Source of the DNA: Solirubrobacter phytolaccae
GTDB taxonomy: Bacteria > Actinomycetota > Thermoleophilia > Solirubrobacterales > Solirubrobacteraceae
Assembly: GCF_027587195.1 (NCBI RefSeq)
Contig: NZ_JAPDDP010000002.1
Location: 124,001 to 188,000 of the forward strand
DNA: 64,000 nt
Reading direction: 5' to 3'
Shown: positions 51,288 through 59,090 of the stretch, one piece after another
Layout: every line of letters starts with the position of its first letter
Numbering within the stretch: position 1 is the stretch's first letter
Notes under the pieces: model-generated
Seen by the model: the letters and a program-made list of their open reading frames with translations, nothing else
Database searches by the model: none
Told to the model about the DNA's origin: nothing
Made by a program: the position numbers and the translations under genes

Positions 51288-52951
51288 TTGTCGGGCTGCC
51301 GCTGAAGCGGCCCGAACGCGAGCGCGACGCGGCGTAGGAACGCGTCCGCTTCCCCCGCCTCCAGCGGGTCCGCGATCATGTCCAGCCGCACGGCGGGGAC
51401 GACGAGGAGGTCACCTTCGAGCCCAGCCGCGAGGCCCGGCGCGAATCCACGAGGCTGCTCCGCGCGCTCGATCTGGTCCTCGTAGAGCTGCTCGGGGACG
51501 ACGTGCACCTTCTCGAAGACCGCGGCCATCGCCGCTCGGAGCGCCTGGACGTCATCGCCGGCCGACCCGATCTGACCCGCGATGGCCGCGCGGAGTTCGG
51601 CGAGCCTGCGCAGCCCCTCGTGCTCGGCGTCGAGCCCGCCCAGCATCGCGGCGACCTCATCGGCGCGGGCGTGGAGCCGGTCGCGCTCGGCGTCGGCGGC
51701 CGAGAGCTCGTCGCGGAACTTGGCCGTCAGCCTCCCGTAGTCGGCGGCGTCGAGAGCGCCGCTGGCGTAGTCGCGGTCGAACCGATCGAGCGCGGACGCG
51801 GCGTCCGCCGCCTCACGGGCGGCGCGGGCGGCCTGTTCGCGCGCCGTGCCTTCGCGGCCCGCGAGCTGCTCAGCCAGCCGCTCGCGCGTTCCGTCGACGT
51901 CGAGTGCCCACCGCTCGAAGAGGCGCAGGGCGGGTACCTCGACTTCGGCGCGCCTGAGGATGGGCATCTGGCAGCCCTTCTTCCCGACCTGCTTGGCGGT
52001 CTTGCACTGGTAGGTCTCGCGACCGTTGCGTTCCGTGCGCGGCAGGAACGCCTGGCCACAGATGTCGCAGACCAGCATCCCGCGCACGAAGACGTGCCGG
52101 GCCGGAAGTCGCCCTCCACCCTTCGGAGTCCACTTGCGCGAGTTCTCGGCAATCCGCTGCGCAGCCTCCCAGATGGCCTCCTCGACGATCGCCGGATGCT
52201 CGCCGCGGACCCAGTCATCTCCGCGCCGGAAGTACCCGAGCACGCTCCGGCCGGTGATGACCTTCCGGATCAGCGCGACGGTCCACATCGAGCCGCGCCG
52301 CGGGCGAACGCCGTCGAGCGTCAGCGCCGCGAGCACCGCGTTGTACGCCGACGTCTGCAGGTAGATGTCGAACATCCGACGCGCCACGGGCGCCTCCACC
52401 GGGTCGGGTTCCCAGTGGCCGTCATCCCGCTTGCGGAAGCCGTAGGCGGGCACGCCCCACGGGCCTTTCGTCGGGTCGCGGTGACGGATGCCCCGCCGCA
52501 CGTTCGCGGACAGGTCGTCGGCGTACTTGCTCGCCTGCTTGCTCGCGAACCCGATCAGCATCTCGTTGGTGATGAACTCGTCGTCCTCGACGGTGCGGAG
52601 TGTGACGCCGACCGCGCGCAGGTCGTAGAACAGCTTTCCGAGCGCGCGGGCCTCTCCAGGCTTGCCGCTGCCGCGGGCGAAGCGAGAGCTGATCGACGCC
52701 CAGAGCTCGGCTCGTCCGTGCCGTGCGGCGGCGCTCTCGGCCGCCTCGATGGCACGCCGCAGGTCTGGCCCCCGGTCGCCCTTGGACCCCGACGCGTGAT
52801 CGATGAAAGGCCCCGCGCACTCGAAGCGCTCCTGGTCGCTCTCAAGGCGTGCGCGAACGTCTTTCACCTGGTCACCGGTGCTGTCCTTGCCGGGCTCCTC
52901 CGCCTTGGAGCGCGCCGCATAGATCACGACGGGGATGGTGGGCGCGCTCAT
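51263..52951 (-). CDS. Large serine integrase
   Basis: 562 residues. The N-terminal resolvase domain has the catalytic Ser in VVIYAARSKAEEP (Ser15) and the Arg-containing DLRRAIEAAES and ISSRFARGSG blocks. A recombinase domain follows (WGVPAYGFRKRDDGHW ... VRRGIRHRDPTKG), then a zinc-ribbon (CDICGQAFLPRTERNGRETY, KGC), a long coiled coil from about residue 365 (EQAARAAREAADAASALDRF) and a C-terminal tail. This is the phiC31/Bxb1-type architecture. It integrates and excises the element between short att sites. The 223-bp region upstream (52952-53174) has no gene and probably holds its promoter; CCTATAGG near 53077 is a candidate element there. Confidence 0.95.
   Translation of the reverse strand: MSAPTIPVVIYAARSKAEEPGKDSTGDQVKDVRARLESDQERFECAGPFIDHASGSKGDRGPDLRRAIEAAESAAARHGRAELWASISSRFARGSGKPGEARALGKLFYDLRAVGVTLRTVEDDEFITNEMLIGFASKQASKYADDLSANVRRGIRHRDPTKGPWGVPAYGFRKRDDGHWEPDPVEAPVARRMFDIYLQTSAYNAVLAALTLDGVRPRRGSMWTVALIRKVITGRSVLGYFRRGDDWVRGEHPAIVEEAIWEAAQRIAENSRKWTPKGGGRLPARHVFVRGMLVCDICGQAFLPRTERNGRETYQCKTAKQVGKKGCQMPILRRAEVEVPALRLFERWALDVDGTRERLAEQLAGREGTAREQAARAAREAADAASALDRFDRDYASGALDAADYGRLTAKFRDELSAADAERDRLHARADEVAAMLGGLDAEHEGLRRLAELRAAIAGQIGSAGDDVQALRAAMAAVFEKVHVVPEQLYEDQIERAEQPRGFAPGLAAGLEGDLLVVPAVRLDMIADPLEAGEADAFLRRVALAFGPLQRQPDNQHLTLVS
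51265..51280. repeat. Left attachment site (attL core)
   Basis: ACGACACCAAGGTCAA, identical to 60767-60782. Similarity continues with one substitution and one deleted base into TGATTG. The core lies in the last codons of the MauA-like gene (DTKVKC), and the integrase stop is 2 bp from it. The repeat keeps the host gene's reading frame, so the gene is not broken. Confidence 0.85.
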
Positions 52952-53174
52952 AGCTCCCGTTCCCCGACGGGCGAAACGGCGGTACGATTCGTGGTGAGCA
53001 TCGAGCCTCCTTACAGGCTTTCTCGGTGTTCCGGCCCGGGGACGTGTGACGACGTCACTCGGGCCTTTCTACGCCTATAGGCTGTCGTGGCCGGTAGCCA
53101 TTCGGCAACGCTGCTGGCGGATCGCGCCTAAACGGTCGGTCGCCCAGCGCGCACCGTGGCTAGTCCTCACGCCG

Positions 53175-53384
53175 CTACGTGAGGATGGACCAGCCGCCCA
53201 TGGCCTCGTCGGCGCGGCGAGCGCCATCGAGCTCGCGCAGGGCGTCAGCGACTTCGCCGGGGCGCAGCTCGCCGCCGAGGCCTTCGGAGATCTCCTCGGG
53301 CTGCCAGTTGCGCCCGCCGTTCGCCGCGAGGAAGTCGTAGACCGTCCGCGCGTCGTCGCTGAGGTTGTCCAGTGGTTCTTGCAC
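53175..53384 (-). CDS. Small winged-helix-like protein
   Basis: 69 residues from GTG 53384. The sequence (LSDDARTVYDFLAANGGRNW, EEISEGLGGELRPGEVADAL) has the shape of a compact helix-turn-helix with a wing ending in WSIL. The location next to the integrase suggests a regulator or a recombination directionality factor, but this is inference. It has high G/C at third codon positions. Confidence 0.55.
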   Translation of the reverse strand: MQEPLDNLSDDARTVYDFLAANGGRNWQPEEISEGLGGELRPGEVADALRELDGARRADEAMGGWSILT

Positions 53385-53491
53385 AGTCAGGGACCGTACA
53401 GCGCGGGGCGGGCGCTAGGCAAGACTGCCGCGAGCCGATGCCCGGCCTTCGTCGGAGGACTCTGCGGCCGCATGGGCCGGGAACGCGGCGC

Positions 53492-53902
53492 TCAGCGCTT
53501 GGCGAGCTGGAGCGACCAGGCGGCGAGGATCGCGGCGGCGAAGCGGCCCTGGGTCCAGGCGCGCGACGCGGTGTCCTGGGGGATCTGCGAGACGAGCGGG
53601 CGCAGCGGCGCGACGGCCGAGCGGCCGCCCTCGCCCTTGGCCACGTCCAGCAGCGCCTTCGGGCTGGAGAAGCCCGCCAGCTTGGCGATCGTCTTCGGAG
53701 TGGGCTCCTCGCCCTGATCCTTGAGCAGCGTCGTGACGAGGTCGCGGACGAGCACGTGCTGCGCCGGTCCCTCGCCGTGCGACTTGCCGCGGATCTCCTT
53801 CGACAGCTTGACGGCGGCGCGGACGTCGTCGCTGTACTTGGTGGCCGCGTGCTTCGGCTTGGCGGCGCGCTTCTTGGCGGGGGCGGCGGTGGGTTCGCTC
53901 AT
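53492..53902 (-). CDS. Hypothetical protein with Lys/Ala-rich N-terminus
   Basis: 136 residues from ATG 53902 (MSEPTAAPAKKRAAKPKHAA). The N-terminus is basic and disordered, the rest helical (VLVRDLVTTLLKDQGEEPTP, TIAKLAGFSSPKALLDVAKG), with a T-x-x-x-L-A-G-F-x-S-P-x-A helix-turn-helix-like segment. It could bind DNA. No close family is recognised. Confidence 0.6.
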   Translation of the reverse strand: MSEPTAAPAKKRAAKPKHAATKYSDDVRAAVKLSKEIRGKSHGEGPAQHVLVRDLVTTLLKDQGEEPTPKTIAKLAGFSSPKALLDVAKGEGGRSAVAPLRPLVSQIPQDTASRAWTQGRFAAAILAAWSLQLAKR

Positions 53903-53967
53903 GCCGCTGAAGCTGTCGTGTCGGGCTCCGACTGCCAAGGCCGTCAGGTCGTGGCGACTACCGCGGG

Positions 53968-54267
53968 TCAGGCAACCATGCGCAGCAGGCCGGAGCCGCG
54001 CCCGATCGTGGCGAAGTCGTCGACCGGCCCGTTCAGCATCGGCGCGAGCCGGGCGACTGCGAGGACGTGACGCCGGGCCGGGAGCCGGTGGAAGGCCTCT
54101 CGCCAGTCGCGCTCCGTGGCGTGCAGCGCCTCGACCCAGTCGCGCAGCTCCTTGCCGTCCTCGACGAGGGCGACGTCGGCCAGCGCGCGCTCCCAGGCGG
54201 CGTCGAAGCGAGCGCCCGCGGCGCGCTCAGCGGCGAGTCGTTCGCGGACGATCTCTGCGGTGCTCAT
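53968..54267 (-). CDS. Small helical hypothetical protein
   Basis: 99 residues from ATG 54267 (MSTAEIVRERLAAERAAGAR). Predominantly helical with repeated Arg/Glu/Ala (WERALADVALVEDGKELRDW, ALHATERDWREAFHRLPARR). There is no motif. Like several genes in the element it is short and charged, resembling phage scaffolding or accessory proteins, but this is not shown. It lies 201 bp from the next gene. Confidence 0.5.
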   Translation of the reverse strand: MSTAEIVRERLAAERAAGARFDAAWERALADVALVEDGKELRDWVEALHATERDWREAFHRLPARRHVLAVARLAPMLNGPVDDFATIGRGSGLLRMVA

Positions 54268-54302
54268 GCGTTGAGCGTGTCGTGGCCGCACGACGGCAGC
54301 GC

Positions 54303-54353
54303 GGAGAGGCGGGCCAGCCGGGGAAAGGAATGAAACCCGGCCAGCCCGTCTCC
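54303..54353. repeat. Imperfect inverted repeat inside the element
   Basis: GGAGA, GGGC and GCCGGG (54303-54322) pair in order with CCCGGC, GCCC and TCTCC (54336-54353) around a 13-base loop containing AAAGGAATG. It lies in the gap 54268-54469, which otherwise shows no gene. It may be a terminator or phage regulatory hairpin. Confidence 0.45.
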
Positions 54354-54469
54354 GAACTGCTCCCCGGCGGCGAGTGAGCTGCGCCGCCGGGGCCCTGCGC
54401 CGGACCCGACGACGAGGAGGATGAGGGTCCGGTTCCCGCGGGGCGAGGATCAGGCGCCCCGAGGCTTGG

Positions 54470-54754
54470 TCAGTCCTGGTGCGCCGCGTCGTGCTCCCGG
54501 AGGCGGCGACGGCGGTCGACGAGCCTTCCGCCCTGCTCGAGTCCGCGCGAGGCCAGATGCTCGTTGAGCTCCGGGCCCTCCATCGCGTCGAACACGTCCG
54601 TCGCTGGCGCGCTGGGCGCGGGCTCGTCGGCGGCCAGCGCGTCGGCGTCGACCTGCCAGTTGTCGGGGACGGGGTCGCCCGCGAAGACGAGCCGGCGGAC
54701 TTCGGCGCCGTTCACGTCCTCGGCGGCGGTGGTGTCGATGGCCGCGACCCTCAT
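54470..54754 (-). CDS. Small phage protein with SAP/HeH-like C-terminus
   Basis: 94 residues from ATG 54754 (MRVAAIDTTAAEDVNGAEVR), starting at the last base of the capsid gene's stop. The N-terminal part is beta-rich, and the last 35 residues (EGPELNEHLASRGLEQGGRL, VDRRRRLREHDA) have the two-helix layout of SAP/HeH motifs: L-x-x-x-L-x-x-R-G-L-x-x-G-x-x-x-x-L. Proteins of this type often follow major capsid genes in phages. Coupling to the capsid gene supports a head-associated role. Confidence 0.6.
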   Translation of the reverse strand: MRVAAIDTTAAEDVNGAEVRRLVFAGDPVPDNWQVDADALAADEPAPSAPATDVFDAMEGPELNEHLASRGLEQGGRLVDRRRRLREHDAAHQD

Positions 54755-56031
54755 CACGGCGCCTTGAACCGCACGACGGCGAACGCGGCGGGCTCCCAGA
54801 CCGACAGCGCGAACCGGCCCTCGCCGAGCAGCGTGACGCGGTTGCGGACGAAGTCGTCCTGGTCGGAGTCCGAGGCGAGCACCTGCACGCCCTCGCGGAC
54901 CCAGACCGTCGCGCCGCGGGCGGCGTCACCGACGAGCGCCGAGCCCGACGCCACGCCCGTGACCGGCAGCGCCGGGGTGTTCCACAGGCGCTCGGCCGTC
55001 GCCACGAACGGGCCGCCGCTGAAGTACTCGCCCGAGCCGGTGGTCTTGGCCTTGAGCATGTCGGCCCAGTCGCGCGGGTTGAGCGCGATGAAGTCCGGCC
55101 GGGCGTCCTTGAGCATCACGGCGACGAGGCCTTCCAGGGCCTGGTCGGCGGCGAGCTCGGAGGCGTTGTACGCGATCTCCGCGACGCCGGTCGTCTTCAT
55201 GATGCCCTTGATGTTCTCGCCCAGGCCGTCGCCGTTGACGATCTGGCGCTCCAGTCGGCGCAGGACCTTGTAGGTCAGCCGGTTGCGCAGCACCTCCCCG
55301 AGGGCGGCGACGTCGGCGAGCTGCTGGCGCTTGACCTTGACCCACTCGGCGATCGTGCGTGCCCGCGCCTCGGCGTCGAGCAGGTCCACGCCGCCCTGCG
55401 GCTTGACGGCGCCCTCGGCCGTCTCGGCCGCGCCGACGTCGAGCTCCCCGGTCTCCTGGAGGTACTCGATCATGTTGCCGTCCATCGGGGCGGACGGGAA
55501 CAGGTCCAGCAGCGTCAGCGGGCGGCGCATCTGCTCCCGGACGCCGAGGTGACGGCCGTGCCGGCCGCCGTCGCCGACCTCCGCGATGCCGGGCGTCGCG
55601 GCCATCATCCCGCCGCCCGCGTGCTGGCCGAGCATGGCGACGAGGTCGTCGCGGGCCACGCCGATGCCCAGGCGCATCCCGTTGCCGATGGGCGCCGAGC
55701 TCGACGCCGTGGCCTCCAGGACCTCCAGCGTCCGCGGGTCGTTGAGGAAGCTCTCGCCCGAGAACGAGCGGGCGACGCCGCCGACCTGCTCCAGCAGGAA
55801 CCGCTCCTCGTCCTCGATCATCTCGACCTCGGCGTCGGCCGAGCTGAACTTCGCTCCCGCCCGCTGCATCCGCTTGAACTCGGGCCAGTCCGTCACCGGC
55901 CCGTCGTGGCTCGCAGCCTCGAAATCGGCCTTTGCCTCGTCGCGCTCCTCGCGGGCGTCCTTGCGGGCCGTCCGCGCCGCCGCCGCGCGCTGCCGGACAT
56001 CAGTCATCCGGTCTCGCATCGTGCTCGTCAT
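54754..56031 (-). CDS. HK97-fold phage major capsid protein
   Basis: 425 residues from ATG 56031. Residues 1-95 are a charged coiled coil (RQRAAAARTARKDAREERDE ... AEVEMIEDEERFLLEQ), which serves as the internal scaffold (delta domain). From residue 170 the HK97 layout follows: REQMRRPLTLLDLFPSAPMD, MIEYLQETGELDVGAAETAE, VKPQGGVDLLDAEARARTIA, EWVKVKRQQLADVAALGEVL, LERQIVNGDGLGENIKGIMK and the C-terminal ATVWVREGVQVLASDSDQDD. No prohead protease is encoded next to it, yet the scaffold is fused, so a helper protease or a protease-free assembly is implied. This is the strongest phage marker in the element. Confidence 0.9.
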   Translation of the reverse strand: MTSTMRDRMTDVRQRAAAARTARKDAREERDEAKADFEAASHDGPVTDWPEFKRMQRAGAKFSSADAEVEMIEDEERFLLEQVGGVARSFSGESFLNDPRTLEVLEATASSSAPIGNGMRLGIGVARDDLVAMLGQHAGGGMMAATPGIAEVGDGGRHGRHLGVREQMRRPLTLLDLFPSAPMDGNMIEYLQETGELDVGAAETAEGAVKPQGGVDLLDAEARARTIAEWVKVKRQQLADVAALGEVLRNRLTYKVLRRLERQIVNGDGLGENIKGIMKTTGVAEIAYNASELAADQALEGLVAVMLKDARPDFIALNPRDWADMLKAKTTGSGEYFSGGPFVATAERLWNTPALPVTGVASGSALVGDAARGATVWVREGVQVLASDSDQDDFVRNRVTLLGEGRFALSVWEPAAFAVVRFKAP

Positions 56032-56156
56032 CCGGGTCCTCCTCGTACTGCCCTGCGCTTGACTCCGGATGTCGATCGCTCATATAACCGAGCCCGGACC
56101 TTGCCTTCGATGCTGTCGTCCAAAACCGGCGGAACGAACGCGGCGGCCCCGCGGGG

Positions 56157-56792
56157 CTACTGCTTGATGACGAAGTTGAGGACCTGGAAGGGCGGCATGT
56201 TGTTGTGCGGCTGGTCGCCGCCGGTGGTCCACAGGTCGGTCGCGGTCGGGAAGTACGGCACCACGTGGCTCGTGCCGCTGCCGCCCGAGGCGTTCACGCC
56301 CGTCTGAAGCACGCCGCCGAGGCCCGACGCGGCGCGCGGCGCTGCGGCGGGCAGCTCAAGCGCCGTCAGCGTGTGCTTCTGCGCGCCGCCCGCGCTGCCG
56401 AGCGCGTCGTTCGCGTCCTGGCGGTTCGCCGAGCCGTCGACGCCCACGGGCACGCGGCCGCGGAGGTCGGGCAGGTTGAACGTGCTGAAGCCGTTGCCCG
56501 CGCCGTACGCCGTGCCGATGGCGGCGAAGAGGGCCGCGTACGTCGTGCGGCTCACGGCCGCGCCGTCGCACAGGAGCCATCCGGTCGGCGCCTCGGATCG
56601 GGCGGTGGCGATCACCGAGCCTGCGGGCGTGGCGGCGGCGACGGCGGCCGTCGTTGCGGCGTCGATGGCGGCCTTGACCATCGAGTCGACCCTGTCCGAG
56701 ATCGCGTTGACCTGGGGCGCGAAGTCGGCGTCGTCCGTGTTGTCGTAGCGCGGGATTCCGAAGTTCGGAGTGGTGGCGGGCGTGCCGGGCAT
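56157..56792 (-). CDS. Phage tail-collar-domain protein
   Basis: 211 residues from ATG 56792; AAAGGA 6 bp upstream fixes the start. Residues 1-75 (TPNFGIPRYDNTDDADFAPQ, ISDRVDSMVKAAIDAATTAA) are a short coiled stem. Residues 78-205 form a tail-collar/microcystin-dependent-protein domain: GWLLCDGAAVSRTTYAALFA, GTAYGAGNGFSTFNLPDLRG, VPVGVDGSANRQDA and the closing NNMPPFQVLNFVIKQ. Such proteins are receptor-binding or collar fibres. No other tail gene is seen nearby. Confidence 0.88.
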   Translation of the reverse strand: MPGTPATTPNFGIPRYDNTDDADFAPQVNAISDRVDSMVKAAIDAATTAAVAAATPAGSVIATARSEAPTGWLLCDGAAVSRTTYAALFAAIGTAYGAGNGFSTFNLPDLRGRVPVGVDGSANRQDANDALGSAGGAQKHTLTALELPAAAPRAASGLGGVLQTGVNASGGSGTSHVVPYFPTATDLWTTGGDQPHNNMPPFQVLNFVIKQ

Positions 56793-56933
56793 GCGGTTCC
56801 TTTCGAGGGCTCGTCGTCGCAACGCACGTTGTCGTCACGAACCGGCGGAACCGCCTGGCCTGGCAGAGACGCCCGGGCTACCGCTGGCCCTCGCGGCGCC
56901 CCTCCTCGGCCCGAGGCTCGCCCGCTGCGCCCG

Positions 56934-57212
56934 TCAGCTGCCCGTGGCCCTCAGCTGGCGCCCGACCGGCCGCCCGCCGCGCCTGAGCCGCGCCGCCTCC
57001 CACTCGTCCATGTCCGCGAAGGGGTCGGGCGGGAGCCCGGCGAACTCGTCGGCCACTGCGCCGTCCTTCGCGAACGCGTCCATGCCGTTCAGTCGGCCGA
57101 GCGCGCGGGCGGCGCTCGCCTTCGCCTCCAACGCCTTCCCCGAGTTGCTGCCGTCGGACGCCAGCACGGCCCGCAGCGCCTCGCGGATCAGGTCCTCGTC
57201 GTCGGCCGCCAT
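56934..57212 (-). CDS. Small phage-type protein of unknown function
   Basis: 92 residues from ATG 57212 (ATG 57221 is an alternative). It is helical and charged (DEDLIREALRAVLASDGSNS, KALEAKASAARALGRLNGMD) with a tail DPFADMDEWEAARLRRGGRP. It faintly resembles small DNA-packaging accessory proteins, but I would not name it. An eight-G run (57243-57250) lies just upstream, where a frameshift would change the reading frame of any longer protein. Confidence 0.55.
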   Translation of the reverse strand: MAADDEDLIREALRAVLASDGSNSGKALEAKASAARALGRLNGMDAFAKDGAVADEFAGLPPDPFADMDEWEAARLRRGGRPVGRQLRATGS

Positions 57213-57449
57213 GCGGCGCATCCTGGCGTCAGCCCCGGACGCGGGGGGGGAATCCGCGGTGTTCTTCCTCGGAAGCGGCGGGAGTCGCACTTGGGCCGAT
57301 CTCGTTTCATCCTCAGGCCGCCCCCCTGGCGCCGTGACGCCGCGCGGGCGCTGCGGAGCGCTCCGGCCTTGACACGGGCTCGGATCGTCGTACTTGTCCG
57401 TCTCGCTGGACCGAAGTTGCCGAGCCCCAGCCGGGCTCGCGCGGTATCC

Positions 57450-57560
57450 ATGTCGACCGAGGAGCCGATCATCGAACTGATCGCCGTCCTGGCCGTCCTC
57501 GCCCTCGTGCTGCAACTCGGCGCGACGGTGCTTGCGCTGCTCACCTACCTGCGCAAGTAG
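57450..57560 (+). CDS. 36-residue single-pass membrane protein
   Basis: The sequence begins MSTEEPIIELIAVLAVLALV and ends LALLTYLRK: one membrane helix of about 25 residues with a basic end. Third codon positions are mostly G/C. Small holin-like or pinholin-like proteins occur in phages, but a lysis role is speculative. No strong ribosome binding site is visible. It lies on the opposite strand from the capsid genes, directly before a hairpin. Confidence 0.5.
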   Translation: MSTEEPIIELIAVLAVLALVLQLGATVLALLTYLRK

Positions 57561-57585
57561 CGGCGCGTTTAGCCCCGGTTCTCCA

Positions 57586-57617
57586 GGGAGCCTCGCCCGC
57601 GAGCGGGTGGGGCTCCC
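57586..57617. terminator. Strong hairpin between the phage genes and the two-gene cassette
   Basis: GGGAGCC (57586-57592) pairs with GGCTCCC (57611-57617) and CCCGC (57596-57600) with GCGGG (57603-57607). There is no T tract. It sits 26 bp after the 36-residue gene and about 77 bp before the cassette start, and probably insulates the two units. Confidence 0.6.
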
Positions 57618-57652
57618 CGCTCAGGGGACGGCGCGTGCGGCGAGAGAACTCC

Positions 57653-57680
57653 CTTGTTCCGCCGCTGGCGCTTCTATTCT
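57653..57680 (+). promoter_or_regulatory. Candidate promoter of the two-gene cassette
   Basis: TTGTTC and TATTCT with about 15 bp between, ending roughly 14 bp before the ATG at 57694. The surrounding stretch is relatively AT-rich for this genome. Spacing is slightly short for a sigma70-type promoter, so this is tentative. Confidence 0.35.
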
Positions 57681-57693
57681 GACCATTCAAGCA

Positions 57694-58287
57694 ATGAATG
57701 ACACGAACTCCTCCAGCGGCTACAAGCTAACGCTCGTGGGCGACGGGATCACGGTCGAACGGGATCTCGACGGCGAGACCGCCATGAACGTCATGTCGAT
57801 CCTCTTCGGCGGGAAGGCGCCGGAGATCGCTCAACCATCGTCGACGGGCTCGACCAGCAAGCCCAAGGCTCCGGCCCGCCGGCGGGCTCGCACGACGGGC
57901 GAGAGCGACGACGGCAAGCCGAAGAAGAAGCGCCGCAGCGGACTCCCTGGCGTGGTCAAGGATCTGAGCATGCGCCCTGCCGGGAAGAAGTCATTCGCGG
58001 ACTTCATCGAGGAGAAGAAGCCTTCGACACACCAGCAGAAGCAGGCGGCCATCCTCTACTGGCTGAAGCATGAGGCTGGCCTCGACAGCGGTGTCACAGT
58101 GGACCACGTAAACACGTGTTACCTGGAGGCGAACTGGCCGCGCCCGGCGCAGATTCCCAACGCCTTGAGCGTCACGGCGTACAAGAAGGGCTGGATCGAC
58201 CCGAGTGACTTCGACGACATCAAGTTGACGACGCGCGGCGAGGACATGGTTCAGCACGATCTGCCGCCGCAGCCGAAGAAGAAGTAG
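57694..58287 (+). CDS. Cassette protein A: unknown, with basic linker and winged-helix-like C-terminus
   Basis: 197 residues from ATG 57694. Residues 8-42 form a beta-alpha unit (YKLTLVGDGITVERDLDGET, AMNVMSILFGG). A Lys/Arg-rich linker follows (KAPARRRARTTGESDDGKPK, KKRRSGLPG). Residues 105-190 look like a winged helix (SFADFIEEKKPSTHQQKQAA, ILYWLKHEAGLDSGVTVDHV, SVTAYKKGWIDPSDFDDIKL, TTRGEDMVQHDLP). This C-terminal shape, K-P-x-T-x-x-x-K ... G-W-I-D, recurs in small proteins of mobile elements. The gene stops 1 bp before the next gene starts. It uses more A/T-ending codons than its neighbours. Confidence 0.75.
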   Translation: MNDTNSSSGYKLTLVGDGITVERDLDGETAMNVMSILFGGKAPEIAQPSSTGSTSKPKAPARRRARTTGESDDGKPKKKRRSGLPGVVKDLSMRPAGKKSFADFIEEKKPSTHQQKQAAILYWLKHEAGLDSGVTVDHVNTCYLEANWPRPAQIPNALSVTAYKKGWIDPSDFDDIKLTTRGEDMVQHDLPPQPKKK

Positions 58288-58288
58288 C

Positions 58289-59077
58289 TTGGCCGACCCG
58301 CCGCCCCTGCTCCCCGAGGATGTCTTCTCGGACCTGCCCGACAGGTTGCGCGAGGAGCTCCTCGACTCCTTCGGCAAGATCGTCCAGAACTTCAGCGAGC
58401 ATCGCTGGGAGCCCGCCGAGCTCAACGGCGGGAAGCTGTGTGAGGTCGTCTACTCCATCGCGAAAGGGATGATCGACGGGCAGTACCCGGCAAGCGCGTC
58501 GAAGCCCAGAAACATGGTGCAGGCCTGCCAGCAGCTCGAGCAGTCCTCCGGCAGTAGCGCGCCGCGTTCCGTACGAATCCAGATTCCGCGGATGCTCGTC
58601 GCCCTATACGAAGTCCGCAACAACCGGAACGTCGGGCATGTCGGCGGCGAGGTGGACCCGAGCCATATGGACGCCGTTTGCGTCCTGCAGATGTCCAAGT
58701 GGATCGTCGCGGAGTTGATCCGCGTGCTCCATCACCGACCCGTCGAGGAAGCGTCCGCCTTGGTGGACGCGCTCGTCGAGCGGGAGACACCAATCGTGTG
58801 GAAGGTCGGAGGCAAGAAGCGCGTCCTCGACACCAAGCTGTCGATGAAGGACAAGGCGCTGGTCCTGCTGCATGCGACCTCCGGCACCGTGACGGAGGCC
58901 GAACTCGTCGCGTGGGTCGAGCACTCCAACGCGAGCGTGTTCCGACGCGATGTCCTACGGCGCGCGCACAAGGAGAAGCTGATCGAGTACGACGCCGGCT
59001 CGCGGACGGTGGACATCTCGCCGCTTGGAGTCGAGCACGCCGAGCGATTGCTCGCTGCAAGGAACGCCGCCGGCTAG
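58289..59077 (+). CDS. Cassette protein B: HEPN-like motif protein with winged-helix tail
   Basis: 262 residues from TTG 58289. Residues 15-145 are all helical. At 110-117 they contain RNNRNVGH, an R-x6-H within an R-N context, preceded by QIPRMLVALYEV and followed by GGEVDPSHMDAV, as in HEPN/Abi_C-type abortive-infection ribonucleases. Residues 178-255 form a winged helix (TEAELVAWVEHSNASVFRRD, VLRRAHKEKLIEYDAGSR). The one-base gap to protein A implies coupled expression. A defence or helper-interference role is inferred from the motif and the location in a mobile element. Whether it cuts RNA is unknown. Confidence 0.65.
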   Translation: MADPPPLLPEDVFSDLPDRLREELLDSFGKIVQNFSEHRWEPAELNGGKLCEVVYSIAKGMIDGQYPASASKPRNMVQACQQLEQSSGSSAPRSVRIQIPRMLVALYEVRNNRNVGHVGGEVDPSHMDAVCVLQMSKWIVAELIRVLHHRPVEEASALVDALVERETPIVWKVGGKKRVLDTKLSMKDKALVLLHATSGTVTEAELVAWVEHSNASVFRRDVLRRAHKEKLIEYDAGSRTVDISPLGVEHAERLLAARNAAG

Positions 59078-59090
59078 ACGACGGCCCGAC

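Noticed and set aside
53046-53717. Plus-strand frame of 223 codons overlapping the small winged-helix gene
   Set aside because: Low-complexity, mixed codon positions and no motif; the minus-strand small genes beneath it have better codon statistics and protein-like sequence.
54330-54377. 15-codon open frame (MKPGQPVSELLPGGE) inside the element
   Set aside because: The purine-rich AAAGGA abuts the ATG with no spacing, the sequence lies on a hairpin, and there is no conservation evidence.
58289-59077. Assigning the HEPN-like cassette to a named defence system
   Set aside because: The pair does not match the gene order and domains of systems I know (for example CBASS, Thoeris, MNT-HEPN); the second gene lacks a nucleotidyltransferase partner, so only a generic description is justified.
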